Source: Enterobacterales bacterium
GTDB taxonomy: Bacteria; Pseudomonadota; Gammaproteobacteria; Enterobacterales; Enterobacteriaceae
DNA length: 62,724 nt
Assembly (NCBI GenBank): GCA_015654925.1
Contig: JAATFX010000004.1
Coordinates: 1-62,724 of the forward strand
Reading direction: 5' to 3'
Shown here: one piece after another, positions 33,384 to 42,091 of the stretch
Layout of the letters: each line of letters opens with the position of its first letter
Numbering within the stretch: the stretch's first letter is position 1
Made by a program: the position numbers and the translations under genes
Notes under the pieces: generated by a model
Database searches by the model: none
Seen by the model: the letters and a program-made list of their open reading frames with translations, nothing else
Told to the model about the DNA's origin: nothing

Positions 33384-33803
33384 TCAGAAGGTGACGCCGG
33401 AGCATAGGATAACGTTGGCAAAGGGCGAGCACTCACCGCTGCGGATAACTGCACGGCTTTGGCCGGTGCGCGTTTTAAACGCCTGGTGGCTGATATATTC
33501 CGTGGTGATGGTATTCCCTTGCCGCTGTTCAAGCTGGGACAGCAGCGCCAGCAGTTCCTGATGCAACCGCGGGTTGTGAGTCTTGATCTCTTGGGCCAGG
33601 ATGGCCTTTTCCACCTGCATTTCGCTGGTCACCACCTCGACCACCTGCATAAATGCCGGCACGCCGTGGGTCAGCGCCAAATCTATTCTGAGGGTGGCGG
33701 CGGGAACGGGCAGGCCCGCGTCGGCAATGGCCACTTCATCGGTATGGCCTAAACGGGAAATGAGCGCGGAGACGTCGGCGTTCAATAGTAACCCTTTTTT
33801 CAT
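33384..33803 (-). CDS. rbsD: D-ribose pyranase
   Basis: Interconverts pyranose and furanose forms of ribose. It has 139 residues from the second ATG of ATGAACATG, which is well spaced from GGGAGA and gives [23 protein letters not shown] with the catalytic His20. The tail [20 protein letters not shown] is the family signature. First gene of the rbs operon; an 18-bp operator abuts its ribosome site. Confidence 0.96.
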   Translation of the reverse strand: MKKGLLLNADVSALISRLGHTDEVAIADAGLPVPAATLRIDLALTHGVPAFMQVVEVVTSEMQVEKAILAQEIKTHNPRLHQELLALLSQLEQRQGNTITTEYISHQAFKTRTGQSRAVIRSGECSPFANVILCSGVTF

Positions 33804-33815
33804 GTTCATTTCTCC

Positions 33816-33833
33816 CAGCGAAACGTTTCGCTG
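33816..33833. promoter_or_regulatory. RbsR operator 1
   Basis: The perfect 18-bp palindrome CAGCGAAACGTTTCGCTG directly upstream of the rbsD ribosome site is a typical LacI/RbsR operator. Confidence 0.85.
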
Positions 33834-33898
33834 AGAAAGAAAATAATCAAAAAGGGATCGGTAAACAAGATCAATCAGTCAAAAATGTGATCGCTATC

Positions 33899-33910
33899 GA
33901 AACGTTTCGC
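33899..33910. promoter_or_regulatory. RbsR operator 2
   Basis: CGAAACGTTTCG repeats the core of operator 1 with its centre 80 bases away. A half CRP-like site (TGTGATCGCTATCGAA, 33886-33901) overlaps its edge. Two operators could allow looping. Confidence 0.75.
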
Positions 33911-33920
33911 TGGCTAGATA

Positions 33921-33957
33921 AAAAAACCGGCGGGTCCCCGTTTAAGGAATCCGCCGG
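33921..33957 (-). terminator. rho-independent terminator of sbp
   Basis: CCGGCGG and CCGCCGG pair around a 17-base loop. On the minus strand a run of six Ts follows, 28 bases past the sbp stop. Confidence 0.8.
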
Positions 33958-33985
33958 CGGTATGAAGTACGGCGCTTATCAGTAA

Positions 33986-34975
33986 TTAACGCTGGTTAAT
34001 TTGATCGAAGCTGCCGCCGTTGGAGAAATGGACTTTTTGCGCCTGCTGCCAATCGCCGAACGTTTCGGCCAGGGTAAACAATTTCAACTGCGGGAATTCC
34101 TTGGCAAACTCTTTGGCCACCGCGGCGTCGCGGGGACGATAGTAATTTTTTGCGGCGATGCGCTGCCCTTCCGTTGAATAGAGGTACTTCAGGTATTCAG
34201 TGGCAATATCGCGCGTGCCCCGCTTATCGACGATTTTGTCGACCACCGACACGGTCGGTTCCGCGAGGATGGACTCGCTGGGCACGACGATGTCGTATTT
34301 ATCTTTGCCGACTTCATTAACGGCCAGCAGCGCTTCGTTTTCCCACGCGATCAGCACATCGCCGATGCCTCGTTCTACAAAGGTATTGGTCGCGCCGCGG
34401 GCGCCGGAATCCAGGACCTCGACGTTTTTAAATACGGATTTGACGAAATCCTGGGCTTTAGCCTGATCGTTATTATTATGATGCAGCGCGTATCCCCATG
34501 CGGCCAGGTAATTCCAGCGTGCGCCGCCGGACGTTTTCGGATTCGGGGTAATGATGGAAATCCCGGGTTTCGCCAGATCCGGCCAGTCATGAATTTGTTT
34601 CGGGTTGCCCTTGCGTACCAGGAAAACAATAGTGGAGGTATAAGGCGCAGAGTTGTCCGGCAGGCGGGTGATCCAATTTTTATCGATAACGCCGCGCTCG
34701 GCGATGGCATCCACATCATAGGCCAGGGCCAGCGTCACCACATCGGCATCAATACCGTTGATAACCGAGGTTGCCTGCTTGCCGGAACCGCCATGGGACT
34801 GGCGAATCGTGACTTTATCGCCGGTTTTGCCCTGCCAATATTTGCTGAACGCCGCATTATAATCTTGATACAGTTCCCGCGTCGGATCGTAAGAAACGTT
34901 CAGTAGCTGAATATCCTTCGCCAACGCGCTCCCCGATAATAAAATCAATAACAGCCCTGCTTGCCATTTCGACAT
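33986..34975 (-). CDS. sbp: periplasmic sulfate-binding protein
   Basis: Captures sulfate (or thiosulfate) for the CysTWA importer. It has 329 residues, equal to E. coli Sbp, from [19 protein letters not shown] (signal peptide, cleavage before [17 protein letters not shown]). Ligand-loop sequences [25 protein letters not shown] and [10 protein letters not shown] are intact. It lies beside pfkA as in E. coli; the rbs operon, not cdh, lies on its other side. Confidence 0.97.
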   Translation of the reverse strand: MSKWQAGLLLILLSGSALAKDIQLLNVSYDPTRELYQDYNAAFSKYWQGKTGDKVTIRQSHGGSGKQATSVINGIDADVVTLALAYDVDAIAERGVIDKNWITRLPDNSAPYTSTIVFLVRKGNPKQIHDWPDLAKPGISIITPNPKTSGGARWNYLAAWGYALHHNNNDQAKAQDFVKSVFKNVEVLDSGARGATNTFVERGIGDVLIAWENEALLAVNEVGKDKYDIVVPSESILAEPTVSVVDKIVDKRGTRDIATEYLKYLYSTEGQRIAAKNYYRPRDAAVAKEFAKEFPQLKLFTLAETFGDWQQAQKVHFSNGGSFDQINQR

Positions 34976-35209
34976 CGTTCCACTCCCCAAGAGTATTGTG
35001 TAAGGTGCATATCGCGTTAGGAGAGAGTGTCAGAAATTGTGGCGTGATTTAAAGAATAAAAACGTAATTTATATAAGTAAAAGAGATAACCGGGGAATTA
35101 AGGCTACGCGCGCGGGCTGATGGGGTACGCGCCGAGGATTAAGCGGGTGGGGAAACAGGGCGTGAATAGCGTTCCGGAGAGAGTAAATTCGCGGCTTTGA
35201 CCGGGTTTG

Positions 35210-35227
35210 GCTCTCATCCCTGAGAGC
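35210..35227 (-). terminator. hairpin downstream of pfkA
   Basis: GCTCTCA and TGAGAGC form a perfect 7-bp stem around four bases, 16 bases past the pfkA stop. No T-run follows, so terminator activity is uncertain. Between sbp and pfkA (34976-35242) no gene is seen. Confidence 0.5.
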
Positions 35228-35242
35228 AACATGACCCGCCGA

Positions 35243-36205
35243 TCAATACAGTTTTTTAGCGCATTCCAGCAGATCGCTTTTAAACGGCCGCTTCATGTTT
35301 TCAATGGCATCAATAATATCGTGATGCACCAGCTTTTCATTCTGTACGCCGACGCAGCGTCCGCCGTAGCCTTGCAACAACAGTTCGATTGAGTAGGCAC
35401 CCATGCGCGAGGCCAGGATACGATCATAGGCCACCGGGCTGCCGCCGCGCTGGATATGACCCAAAACCGTGGCGCGGGTTTCACGTCCGGTCTCTTTTTC
35501 TATATATTGCGCCAGCTCGCTGACATTGCAGATATGCTCGGTGATAGCGACAATAGCGTGTTTTTTACCTTTGGCGATGCCGGCTTTGATTTCGTAGACC
35601 AAATCGTCTGGTTTAAATTCCACCTCGGGCAATACGATAAATTCACAACCGCCGGCAATCGCCGCCGACATGGTGAGATCGCCGCAATAGCGCCCCATGA
35701 CTTCGACAATGGAAATACGCTGGTGTGAAGAAGAGGTATCGCGCAGGCGGTCAATGGCTTCGACCACGGTTTCCAGGGCGGTGAAATAACCTATGGTGTA
35801 ATCGGTGCCCGCAACGTCGTTATCAATGGTGCCAGGCAGGCCGATGCAGGGGAAGCCCATTTCCGTGAGGCGTTTGGCGCCCATATAAGAGCCGTCGCCG
35901 CCGATCACCACCAGCGCATCAAGCCCGCGCTTATTCATATTTTCAATGGAGATAGCGCGCGTGCCCTCTTCCCGGAATTCGGGGAAACGCGCGGAGCCCA
36001 GAAAAGTACCGCCACGGTTAATCATATCCGACACGCTATAGCGATCCAGCTTCTTCATCCGATCCTGAAACAATCCCTGATAGCCGTCATAGATGCCATA
36101 GACTTCCAATCCTTCGGAAAGCCCCGCCCGCACAACGCCCCGGATCGCCGCATTCATGCCTGGTGAATCACCACCGCTTGTCAGTACACCGATTTTCTTA
36201 ATCAT
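35243..36205 (-). CDS. pfkA: 6-phosphofructokinase I
   Basis: ATP-dependent phosphorylation of fructose-6-phosphate, the committed step of glycolysis, as an allosteric tetramer. It has 320 residues, the E. coli length. ATP loop [13 protein letters not shown] (about 8-20), [12 protein letters not shown], the catalytic [15 protein letters not shown] (about 123-137), and the C-terminal [14 protein letters not shown]. The start [13 protein letters not shown] is standard. A candidate Cra site lies 118 bases upstream. Confidence 0.98.
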   Translation of the reverse strand: MIKKIGVLTSGGDSPGMNAAIRGVVRAGLSEGLEVYGIYDGYQGLFQDRMKKLDRYSVSDMINRGGTFLGSARFPEFREEGTRAISIENMNKRGLDALVVIGGDGSYMGAKRLTEMGFPCIGLPGTIDNDVAGTDYTIGYFTALETVVEAIDRLRDTSSSHQRISIVEVMGRYCGDLTMSAAIAGGCEFIVLPEVEFKPDDLVYEIKAGIAKGKKHAIVAITEHICNVSELAQYIEKETGRETRATVLGHIQRGGSPVAYDRILASRMGAYSIELLLQGYGGRCVGVQNEKLVHHDIIDAIENMKRPFKSDLLECAKKLY

Positions 36206-36811
36206 GACTACCTCTGAACTTAAGATATAAATTGTAGAATACACTATGCCGGCTATATTTCAGGTTCCGATTACAGCGGGCCCTGTGGCTTATGGTAAAA
36301 ATAGTATAACAAATCCGTTTTGCTGAATTGATTCAGGTCAGGCTAAATCCCACTATCTCTATGTTTTAAACGACATGATAATGCATTACATTCCGATAGC
36401 GCCAGGTTTTCACCGGTGCCGCGTTTGCCCGCTGCCACCGCGTGATAACCACCCTCTCATGCGCGTATTACCATAATGCGATTACCGGGCCGATGCAGCA
36501 CCGTTGTTGCTAGCAGATGTTGCAAAAGGTGCGTATAGGGCGGCGTTGATGGAATACCGCGCAGCCCAAAGGGGAAAATTCGTTTTAAGGCGGGGAAGGC
36601 TAAATTTATTCAAAAATCAATCTTACGCGTTTGCCGGTGGCAGACATCGCCCAATCAAGCATTCAAGGGTGAATTTTTCCGTTTTCTGATTTATAACATC
36701 GGAAATACGGAGGGGAAAACATGCATGGGAACTGCCGCTCCAGCCTGTAGCTGCTGTGCGACATCACCCGCCAGTCCGGGAAAGTCGAAAATGCCATCAG
36801 CGGCAGCCAAG
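36206..36811. other. gene-poor stretch at the usual fieF position
   Basis: About 600 bases without a convincing gene. They include the pfkA promoter region (with a candidate Cra site) and DNA of unknown origin from about 36400. The frame at 36504-36689 has no recognisable domain. I found no FieF-like sequence. Confidence 0.5.
36323..36336. promoter_or_regulatory. candidate Cra (FruR) site of pfkA
   Basis: CTGAATTGATTCAG is an inverted repeat resembling Cra half-sites (TGAAWC). Cra represses pfkA in E. coli. It was assigned from the motif and position only. Confidence 0.4.
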
Positions 36812-37141
36812 TTATGAAATGAACACCTCGGGACCTTTCTCACTAATAGTATTTAGTATCCTAAGCGCTGGCCGACTGGGTTTAATCTCGTTGCGCTCCC
36901 ACTTCGAGACGCTTTCTTTAGACATTCCCAGCGTATGCGCGAGCACAGACTGAGACATGCCATAGCGATCGCGCATAGCCTTGATTTCTTCCCCTGACAT
37001 CGTATGTACATCCGCAATTCGCTGTTTCAGCTCGCGAGCTTTCATGCGAGCCTCGATACGGTCAACGACTTCATCCGGCATAGCATCCAATTTGTTCAGA
37101 TCCTTGGCATAAGCCAGGAGTTCTTTCATATCTGCGCCCAT
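36812..37141 (-). CDS. HigA-like antitoxin with XRE helix-turn-helix
   Basis: A 109-residue protein whose C-terminal half is an XRE-type DNA-binding domain (about residues 50-100: IKAMRDRYGMSQSVLAHTLGMSKESVSKWERNEIKPS). The N-terminal helical half probably binds the toxin. GAGG is seven bases before the ATG. It overlaps the end of the toxin gene by 16 bases, and toxin-first order is that of HigBA systems. The antitoxin is expected to neutralise the toxin and repress the pair. Assigned from domain and context; the exact subfamily was not determined. Confidence 0.85.
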   Translation of the reverse strand: MGADMKELLAYAKDLNKLDAMPDEVVDRIEARMKARELKQRIADVHTMSGEEIKAMRDRYGMSQSVLAHTLGMSKESVSKWERNEIKPSRPALRILNTISEKGPEVFIS

Positions 37142-37521
37142 GGTTTAACCTCTTTCAGTTTACCGGCATTGATTAATTCTGTAATTTTTCCATCGCTGTA
37201 GTGCAAAAAAACCTCAGCGATTTCTTTATAAGTGGCGAGCGCATCGTCTTCGATTTCTTTTGCGCCCTTACCCGCTACAGCGCTTTTTGCCCAACCGTCA
37301 AAGAAAAACAAGTGTCCGCCGCTTTTGAAGAAGACAATGGTCCTCACTCCGTTGCTATTTCCTTGATTATTCAGAGGAATTCGCTTTTTGTATACGCCGC
37401 CGCCTAAGTCTGCTTCGTAGACGCCGTTATCAATCTCCTGAGCGGTCTTAAGCAATACATTATCGGAGATTTTCAGCCTTTTGGTCCGTTTATCAAACAC
37501 GCTTGATCTATAAATTGCCAA
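37126..37521 (-). CDS. RelE/HigB-type toxin
   Basis: Probable mRNA-cleaving toxin of the RelE superfamily. The family core is clear: EIDNGVYEADLGGGVYKKRIP, then GVRTIVFFKSGGHLFFFDGWAKSA and DALATYKEIAEVFL. The frame could start at an ATG at 37602 (158 residues), but that has no Shine-Dalgarno and adds a 27-residue non-conserved tail. A TTG at 37521 is preceded by AAAGGGAG at 7-base spacing and begins MAIYRSSVFDKRTKRLK, where such toxins normally start (131 residues). It occupies the fieF position between pfkA and cpxP. Confidence 0.8.
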   Translation of the reverse strand: MAIYRSSVFDKRTKRLKISDNVLLKTAQEIDNGVYEADLGGGVYKKRIPLNNQGNSNGVRTIVFFKSGGHLFFFDGWAKSAVAGKGAKEIEDDALATYKEIAEVFLHYSDGKITELINAGKLKEVKPWAQI

Positions 37522-37679
37522 TGTCGAACTCCCTTTGACATACTGATAAGTATAGTAAGCGTTACTACTTTTTGCTACAAGATCTTCGGGACGTTCTTTC
37601 ATAAACAGTCTTACAACAATTGTTAAGGCTCCTCTCTATGCACCTTTTTACAAAATTATCTTCCGTGCACTTAACATGG

Positions 37680-37870
37680 ATGAAGGAGTTGAAGGTGCTC
37701 GCTCCCCCGCCCGGGAAAACCGGGGTTTTCGCCATGCAGGTAAAAGAAATCCGCCAGGCGACCGGCCTTTCACAAAGCGGTTTCGCCAAATTGATTGCGG
37801 TAAGCGTGGATACGCTGAAAAATTGGGAACAGGGCCGGCGTGAACCCACCGGGGCGGGCAGGTGGAATGA
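37680..37870 (+). pseudogene. truncated XRE/NadS-like antitoxin fragment
   Basis: The segment VKEIRQATGLSQSGFAKLIAVSVDTLKNWEQGRREPTG is a good helix-turn-helix of the NadS/HigA antitoxin type, but it stops being recognisable right after TGAGR, at the edge of the cpxP terminator. Downstream codons in the same frame are only the reverse of cpxP. No partner toxin remains on this strand, so this looks like a relic of a second toxin-antitoxin module. Confidence 0.6.
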
Positions 37871-37877
37871 TTCAGGC

Positions 37878-37904
37878 AAAAAAAACCCCACCTTTCGGTG
37901 GGGG
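37878..37904 (-). terminator. rho-independent terminator of cpxP
   Basis: CCCCACC and GGTGGGG pair around TTTC. On the minus strand eight Ts follow, about 50 bases past the cpxP stop. Confidence 0.9.
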
Positions 37905-37956
37905 AAGACAGGGATGGTGTCTATGGCAAGGAAAAAAGAGTATGTCTTTGTATCCG

Positions 37957-38448
37957 TTACTTACTCATTGCTACTGGCTTCTGGGGAGAAGTTTGGGTCA
38001 TTTCAGCCATCTGCAACTGGATTTCGGCAAGGCGCTGCCGATGTTTGTCGTTTAAAATTTGTCTTTGCTCCGGCGTCAGCAGGTTGTACATTTGATTCCG
38101 TACTTTGGCCATTTCCACCTGCCGGATGACGTGTTGCTGCGCTATCTTTTCTGTTTGCGCCCGAACAGCCGGCTCATCAAATTTTTCGGCTGTTACCAAT
38201 GTATGCAGTCGTTCCATTTCACTAATATTAATACGGGGTGTTCCAAGGCGCGCCTGACTCATCAAATCACGCATTTGCTGTCGCTGTTGTTCTGTGAGCC
38301 GTACGCCATCAAACATGCTGTAATGAGTATCGTTTAAACCACTGGCGATATCTTCATGATGCCAACCTTCCGTTGTCGTCTTCTCGCCGGCTAATACACT
38401 ATTTGAAACCAGTGCGGCCGCGAAGACTAACACGTTAAGTTTGTGCAT
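37957..38448 (-). CDS. cpxP: periplasmic stress adaptor CpxP
   Basis: Periplasmic inhibitor of the CpxA sensor that is titrated by misfolded envelope proteins. The 163 residues start with a signal peptide (MHKLNVLVFAAALVSNSVLA). Both LTxxQ motifs of the family are present (LTEQQRQQ about residue 51, LTPEQRQ about 124). It is divergent from cpxRA, with a perfect CpxR box between. Confidence 0.93.
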   Translation of the reverse strand: MHKLNVLVFAAALVSNSVLAGEKTTTEGWHHEDIASGLNDTHYSMFDGVRLTEQQRQQMRDLMSQARLGTPRINISEMERLHTLVTAEKFDEPAVRAQTEKIAQQHVIRQVEMAKVRNQMYNLLTPEQRQILNDKHRQRLAEIQLQMAEMTQTSPQKPVAMSK

Positions 38449-38529
38449 CCTTAACCCCTTGACTTATTTCTTTGATGCTTAACGATGAGTTTATTCTACT
38501 GACGGCGCTGCAAACATGCGTCAGGGGAT

Positions 38530-38544
38530 GTAAAGCTACGTAAA
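38530..38544. promoter_or_regulatory. CpxR box
   Basis: GTAAA-GCTAC-GTAAA matches the CpxR consensus GTAAA-N5-GTAAA exactly, between the divergent cpxP and cpxR. Confidence 0.9.
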
Positions 38545-38597
38545 GTCATGGATTGGTAGTGATTGATGACGTATTTTGCGTCATGAGGTGAATAAAA

Positions 38598-39296
38598 ATG
38601 AATAAAATCCTTTTAGTTGATGACGACCGTGAATTAACAGCATTGTTAAAAGAATTGCTCGAGATGGAAGGTTTTGATGTCCTGGTGGCCTATGACGGCG
38701 AACAGGCATTGAATATTCTGGACAGCTCGGTGGATTTATTATTGCTTGATGTCATGATGCCGCGCAAAAACGGTATCGACACGCTGAAAGAATTACGCCA
38801 GCAGCACCAGACGCCGGTGATTATGCTCACCGCCCGCGGCAGCGAGCTGGATCGGGTGCTGGGGCTTGAATTAGGCGCGGACGATTACCTACCCAAGCCG
38901 TTTAACGATCGCGAACTGGTGGCGCGGATACGGGCGATTTTGCGCCGTTCCCATTGGACCGAGCAGCAGCAAGCCGGTGATTCCGGCACGCCGTCGCTGG
39001 AAGTGGATTTTCTGCGCCTCAATCCCGGACGCCAGGAAGCCACGTTCGACGGCGTTCCGCTGGAACTGACCGGTACGGAATTCACCCTGCTCTATCTGCT
39101 GGCGCAGCATCTGGGCCAGGTGGTTTCCCGCGAGCACCTGAGCCAGGAGGTATTGGGTAAGCGCCTGACGCCGTTTGACCGGGCTATCGATATGCACATC
39201 TCCAACCTGCGGCGTAAACTGCCGGAGCGCAAAGATGGCCACCCGTGGTTCAAAACCTTGCGCGGTCGGGGATATCTGATGGTATCCGCTGCATGA
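38598..39296 (+). CDS. cpxR: response regulator CpxR
   Basis: OmpR-type regulator of envelope-stress genes. The 232 residues have an N-terminal receiver domain with the DDD acidic cluster (residues 8-10), the phospho-acceptor Asp51 in LLLLDVMMPRKNG, and the switch Lys in YLPKPF, followed by a C-terminal winged helix (FTLLYLLAQHLGQVVSREHL). It overlaps cpxA by four bases. Confidence 0.98.
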   Translation: MNKILLVDDDRELTALLKELLEMEGFDVLVAYDGEQALNILDSSVDLLLLDVMMPRKNGIDTLKELRQQHQTPVIMLTARGSELDRVLGLELGADDYLPKPFNDRELVARIRAILRRSHWTEQQQAGDSGTPSLEVDFLRLNPGRQEATFDGVPLELTGTEFTLLYLLAQHLGQVVSREHLSQEVLGKRLTPFDRAIDMHISNLRRKLPERKDGHPWFKTLRGRGYLMVSAA

Positions 39297-40663
39297 TCAA
39301 CAGTTTGACCGCGCGTATCTTCGCTATATTTTGGTTGACCCTGGCGCTGGTGCTGATGCTGGTGCTGATGGTGCCAAAACTGGATTCACGCCAGCTGACC
39401 CCGCTGCTGGACAGCGAGCAGCGCCAGGGCATCATGCTGCAACAGCATGTGGAGGCTGAGCTGGCCGGCGATCCGGCCAACGACCTGATGTGGTGGCGGC
39501 GGTTATTTCGCTCCATTGATAAATGGGCCCCGCCCGGCCAGCGCCTGATACTGGTAACCAGCGAAGGGCGGGTCATCGGCGCCCAGCGTAACGAAATGCA
39601 GGTCATCCGCAATTTTATCGGCCAATCCGATAATTCGGATCATCCGCAAAAGAAAAAATATGGGCGCGTGGAGCTGGTCGGCCCCTTTCCGATTCGCGAC
39701 GGGGAGGACAACTACCAGTTATATCAAATCCGCCCGGCCGGCAATTCCCAGTCGGATTTTATCAACCTGATGTTTGACCGGCCGTTTCTGCTGCTGATTG
39801 TCACGATGTTAATCAGTATTCCTTTGCTGCTGTGGTTAGCCTGGAGCTTGGCCAAACCGGCACGCAAACTTAAGCATGCCGCGGACGAAGTGGCCCGGGG
39901 CAATCTGCGCCAACATCCCGAATTGGAAGCCGGCCCGCAGGAATTTTTAGCCACCGGCGTCAGTTTCAATCAAATGGTCAGCGCGCTGGAAAGGATGGTC
40001 ACCGCCCAGCAGCGCCTGCTCTCCGATATTTCCCATGAGCTGCGTACTCCCCTGACCCGTTTGCAGCTAGCCACGGCCCTGATGCGGCGCAAACAGGGCG
40101 AAGGCCATGAGCTGGCGCGTATTGAAACCGAGGCGCAGCGGCTGGACTCCATGATCAACGACCTGCTGGTACTCTCGCGCAACCAGCACAAGAATGAACT
40201 GACCCGCGAATATATCAAAGCCAACGATTTGTGGAGCGATGTGCTCGACGACGCCAAATTCGAAGCCGAGCAAATGGGCAAAACCCTGCGCATTACCACG
40301 CCGCCTGATAACTGGATGATTGTAGGCAATCCCGCCGCGCTGGACAGCGCGCTGGAAAATGTGGTTCGCAACGCCCTGCGTTATTCAAACCAGCAAATTG
40401 CCGTGGCGTTCAGCGCCGATCAACAGGGGATCACCATCACCGTGGATGACGATGGCCCTGGCGTCAGCGAGGAAGACCGCGAACAAATTTTCCGGCCGTT
40501 CTACCGCACCGACGAAGCGCGCGATCGCGCCTCCGGCGGTTCAGGGCTGGGGCTGGCCATCGTGGAAAAAGCGGTGGAGCAGCATCACGGCTGGGTCAAG
40601 GCCGAAGACAGCCCGCTGGGCGGGCTGCGCCTGGTGATATGGCTGCCATTGCAACACCGCTGA
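39293..40663 (+). CDS. cpxA: sensor histidine kinase CpxA
   Basis: Inner-membrane sensor kinase/phosphatase. The 456 residues (E. coli 457) start at an ATG overlapping the cpxR stop. The first membrane segment is at about 8-28, the periplasmic sensor region at about 30-163 and the second membrane segment at about 164-184. A HAMP domain follows, then the phospho-His in ISHELRTPLTRLQ (about 248) and the ATP-binding N, G1 and G2 boxes (NVVRNALRYS, DDDGPGV, GSGLGLAIV). Confidence 0.97.
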   Translation: MINSLTARIFAIFWLTLALVLMLVLMVPKLDSRQLTPLLDSEQRQGIMLQQHVEAELAGDPANDLMWWRRLFRSIDKWAPPGQRLILVTSEGRVIGAQRNEMQVIRNFIGQSDNSDHPQKKKYGRVELVGPFPIRDGEDNYQLYQIRPAGNSQSDFINLMFDRPFLLLIVTMLISIPLLLWLAWSLAKPARKLKHAADEVARGNLRQHPELEAGPQEFLATGVSFNQMVSALERMVTAQQRLLSDISHELRTPLTRLQLATALMRRKQGEGHELARIETEAQRLDSMINDLLVLSRNQHKNELTREYIKANDLWSDVLDDAKFEAEQMGKTLRITTPPDNWMIVGNPAALDSALENVVRNALRYSNQQIAVAFSADQQGITITVDDDGPGVSEEDREQIFRPFYRTDEARDRASGGSGLGLAIVEKAVEQHHGWVKAEDSPLGGLRLVIWLPLQHR

Positions 40664-40752
40664 CCGGTCGCGAATAAGGCGCGTCCGGCGGCGAGGAGTT
40701 GCAGCAAACCGCGCGCTTTTTTGCTATCCTTCGCCCTCGTCAAGGGGGCGCC

Positions 40753-41220
40753 ATGCTACATATCGTTTTATTTGAGCCGGAGATTCCGCCGAACACGGGC
40801 AATATTATCCGCCTGTGCGCGAATACCGGTTTTCAATTACATCTCATTGAACCGCTGGGATTTACCTGGGACGACAAACGCTTACGCCGCGCCGGCCTGG
40901 ACTATCATGAGTTCGCCGATATCAGGCGCCACCATGATTATGCGTCATTCCTGGCGCAGGAAACGCCGGCCAGGATATTCGCCCTGACCACCAAAGGAAC
41001 GCCGGCTCACAGCGAGGTGGCCTACCGGCAGGGGGATTATTTGTTATTCGGGCCTGAGACGCGCGGCTTACCGCCGGCTATTTTGGATAACCTGTCTGCT
41101 GACCATAAGATTCGGATTCCCATGCAAACCGGCAGTCGCAGCATGAACCTGTCCAATGCCGTTTCAGTCGTGGTGTATGAAGCCTGGCGCCAGCTCGATT
41201 ACGCGGGGGCGCGGCCCTAG
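40753..41220 (+). CDS. trmL: tRNA (cytidine/uridine-2'-O)-methyltransferase TrmL
   Basis: SPOUT-family enzyme that 2'-O-methylates the wobble base of leucine tRNAs. It has 155 residues (E. coli 157). The knot region [14 protein letters not shown] and the tail [26 protein letters not shown] are conserved. The ATG giving [17 protein letters not shown] is chosen. It converges on cysE with stops 12 bases apart; cpxA-trmL adjacency is the Yersinia/Serratia arrangement. Confidence 0.96.
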   Translation: MLHIVLFEPEIPPNTGNIIRLCANTGFQLHLIEPLGFTWDDKRLRRAGLDYHEFADIRRHHDYASFLAQETPARIFALTTKGTPAHSEVAYRQGDYLLFGPETRGLPPAILDNLSADHKIRIPMQTGSRSMNLSNAVSVVVYEAWRQLDYAGARP

Positions 41221-41232
41221 TACGGGCAGCCG

Positions 41233-42048
41233 TTAGATGCCGTCGCCATATTCAAAGCCATGGCCGCTAAAAAACTGGTCCATATCCATCGAGGGTTTTT
41301 CACTGCCCGGCCGGCCAACGATTCTGGCGGGCACGCCGGCGGCGGTGGTATGGGCCGGCACCGATTGCAATACCACGGAACCCGCGCCGATTTTAGCCCC
41401 CCGCCCAACTTCGATATTACCTAAAATGGTCGCGCCGGCGCCGATCATCACGCCTTCGCGAATCTTGGGATGGCGATCGCCGCTGGTCTTGCCGGTACCG
41501 CCGAGGGTAACCGACTGGAGAATGGAAACATCGTTTTCTATGACGGCCGTTTCACCGATGACAATACCGGTGGCGTGATCGAGCATGATACCGCAGCCGA
41601 TCGTGGCGGCAGGGTGGATATCCACGCCAAACGAGACGGAAATCTGATTCTGCAAATAGATGGCCAGCGCCTTGCGATCCTGGCCCCATAACCAATGGCC
41701 GATACGATAGGCCTGCAGGGCGTGGAAACCTTTCAGGTACAGCAGCGGCGTGGAATATTTGTCCACCGCCGGATCGCGCAGGCGCACCGCGTGAATATCG
41801 CTGGCGGCGGAAATGATCATCTGCAGATCGGCGCTATAGGCCTCTTCGACGATTTCACGGATGGCGATGGCCGGCATGATCGGATTGGCAAGCTTATTGG
41901 CCAGCATGTAGCTCAGCGCGCTGCCCAGGTTTTCATGTTTTAGCAGGGTTGCATGGAAAAAACTGGCCAGCATGGGTTCACAGTCCGCCAGCAAACGCGC
42001 TTCAGCTTTAATGTTATTCCATACTAATTCCAATTCTTCAGTCGACAT
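41233..42048 (-). CDS. cysE: serine O-acetyltransferase
   Basis: Makes O-acetylserine, the first committed step of cysteine synthesis, and is feedback-inhibited by cysteine. It has 271 residues from MSTEELELVWNNIKAEARL (E. coli 273). The N-terminal helical domain is followed by a left-handed beta-helix of hexapeptides (VDIHPAATIGCGIMLDHATGIVIGETAVI, with the catalytic His), ending FEYGDGI. It is in a row with gpsA and secB on the minus strand. Confidence 0.97.
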   Translation of the reverse strand: MSTEELELVWNNIKAEARLLADCEPMLASFFHATLLKHENLGSALSYMLANKLANPIMPAIAIREIVEEAYSADLQMIISAASDIHAVRLRDPAVDKYSTPLLYLKGFHALQAYRIGHWLWGQDRKALAIYLQNQISVSFGVDIHPAATIGCGIMLDHATGIVIGETAVIENDVSILQSVTLGGTGKTSGDRHPKIREGVMIGAGATILGNIEVGRGAKIGAGSVVLQSVPAHTTAAGVPARIVGRPGSEKPSMDMDQFFSGHGFEYGDGI

Positions 42049-42091
42049 ACTCACTACCTTCCACGGATTGATATCTTGCTGCCAGGCCGGC

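Noticed and set aside
36504..36689. 61-codon frame between pfkA and the antitoxin
   Set aside because: No family resemblance and no convincing ribosome site.
37882..38129. Continuation of the antitoxin relic frame into cpxP
   Set aside because: These codons are simply the reverse of the cpxP terminator and 3' end.
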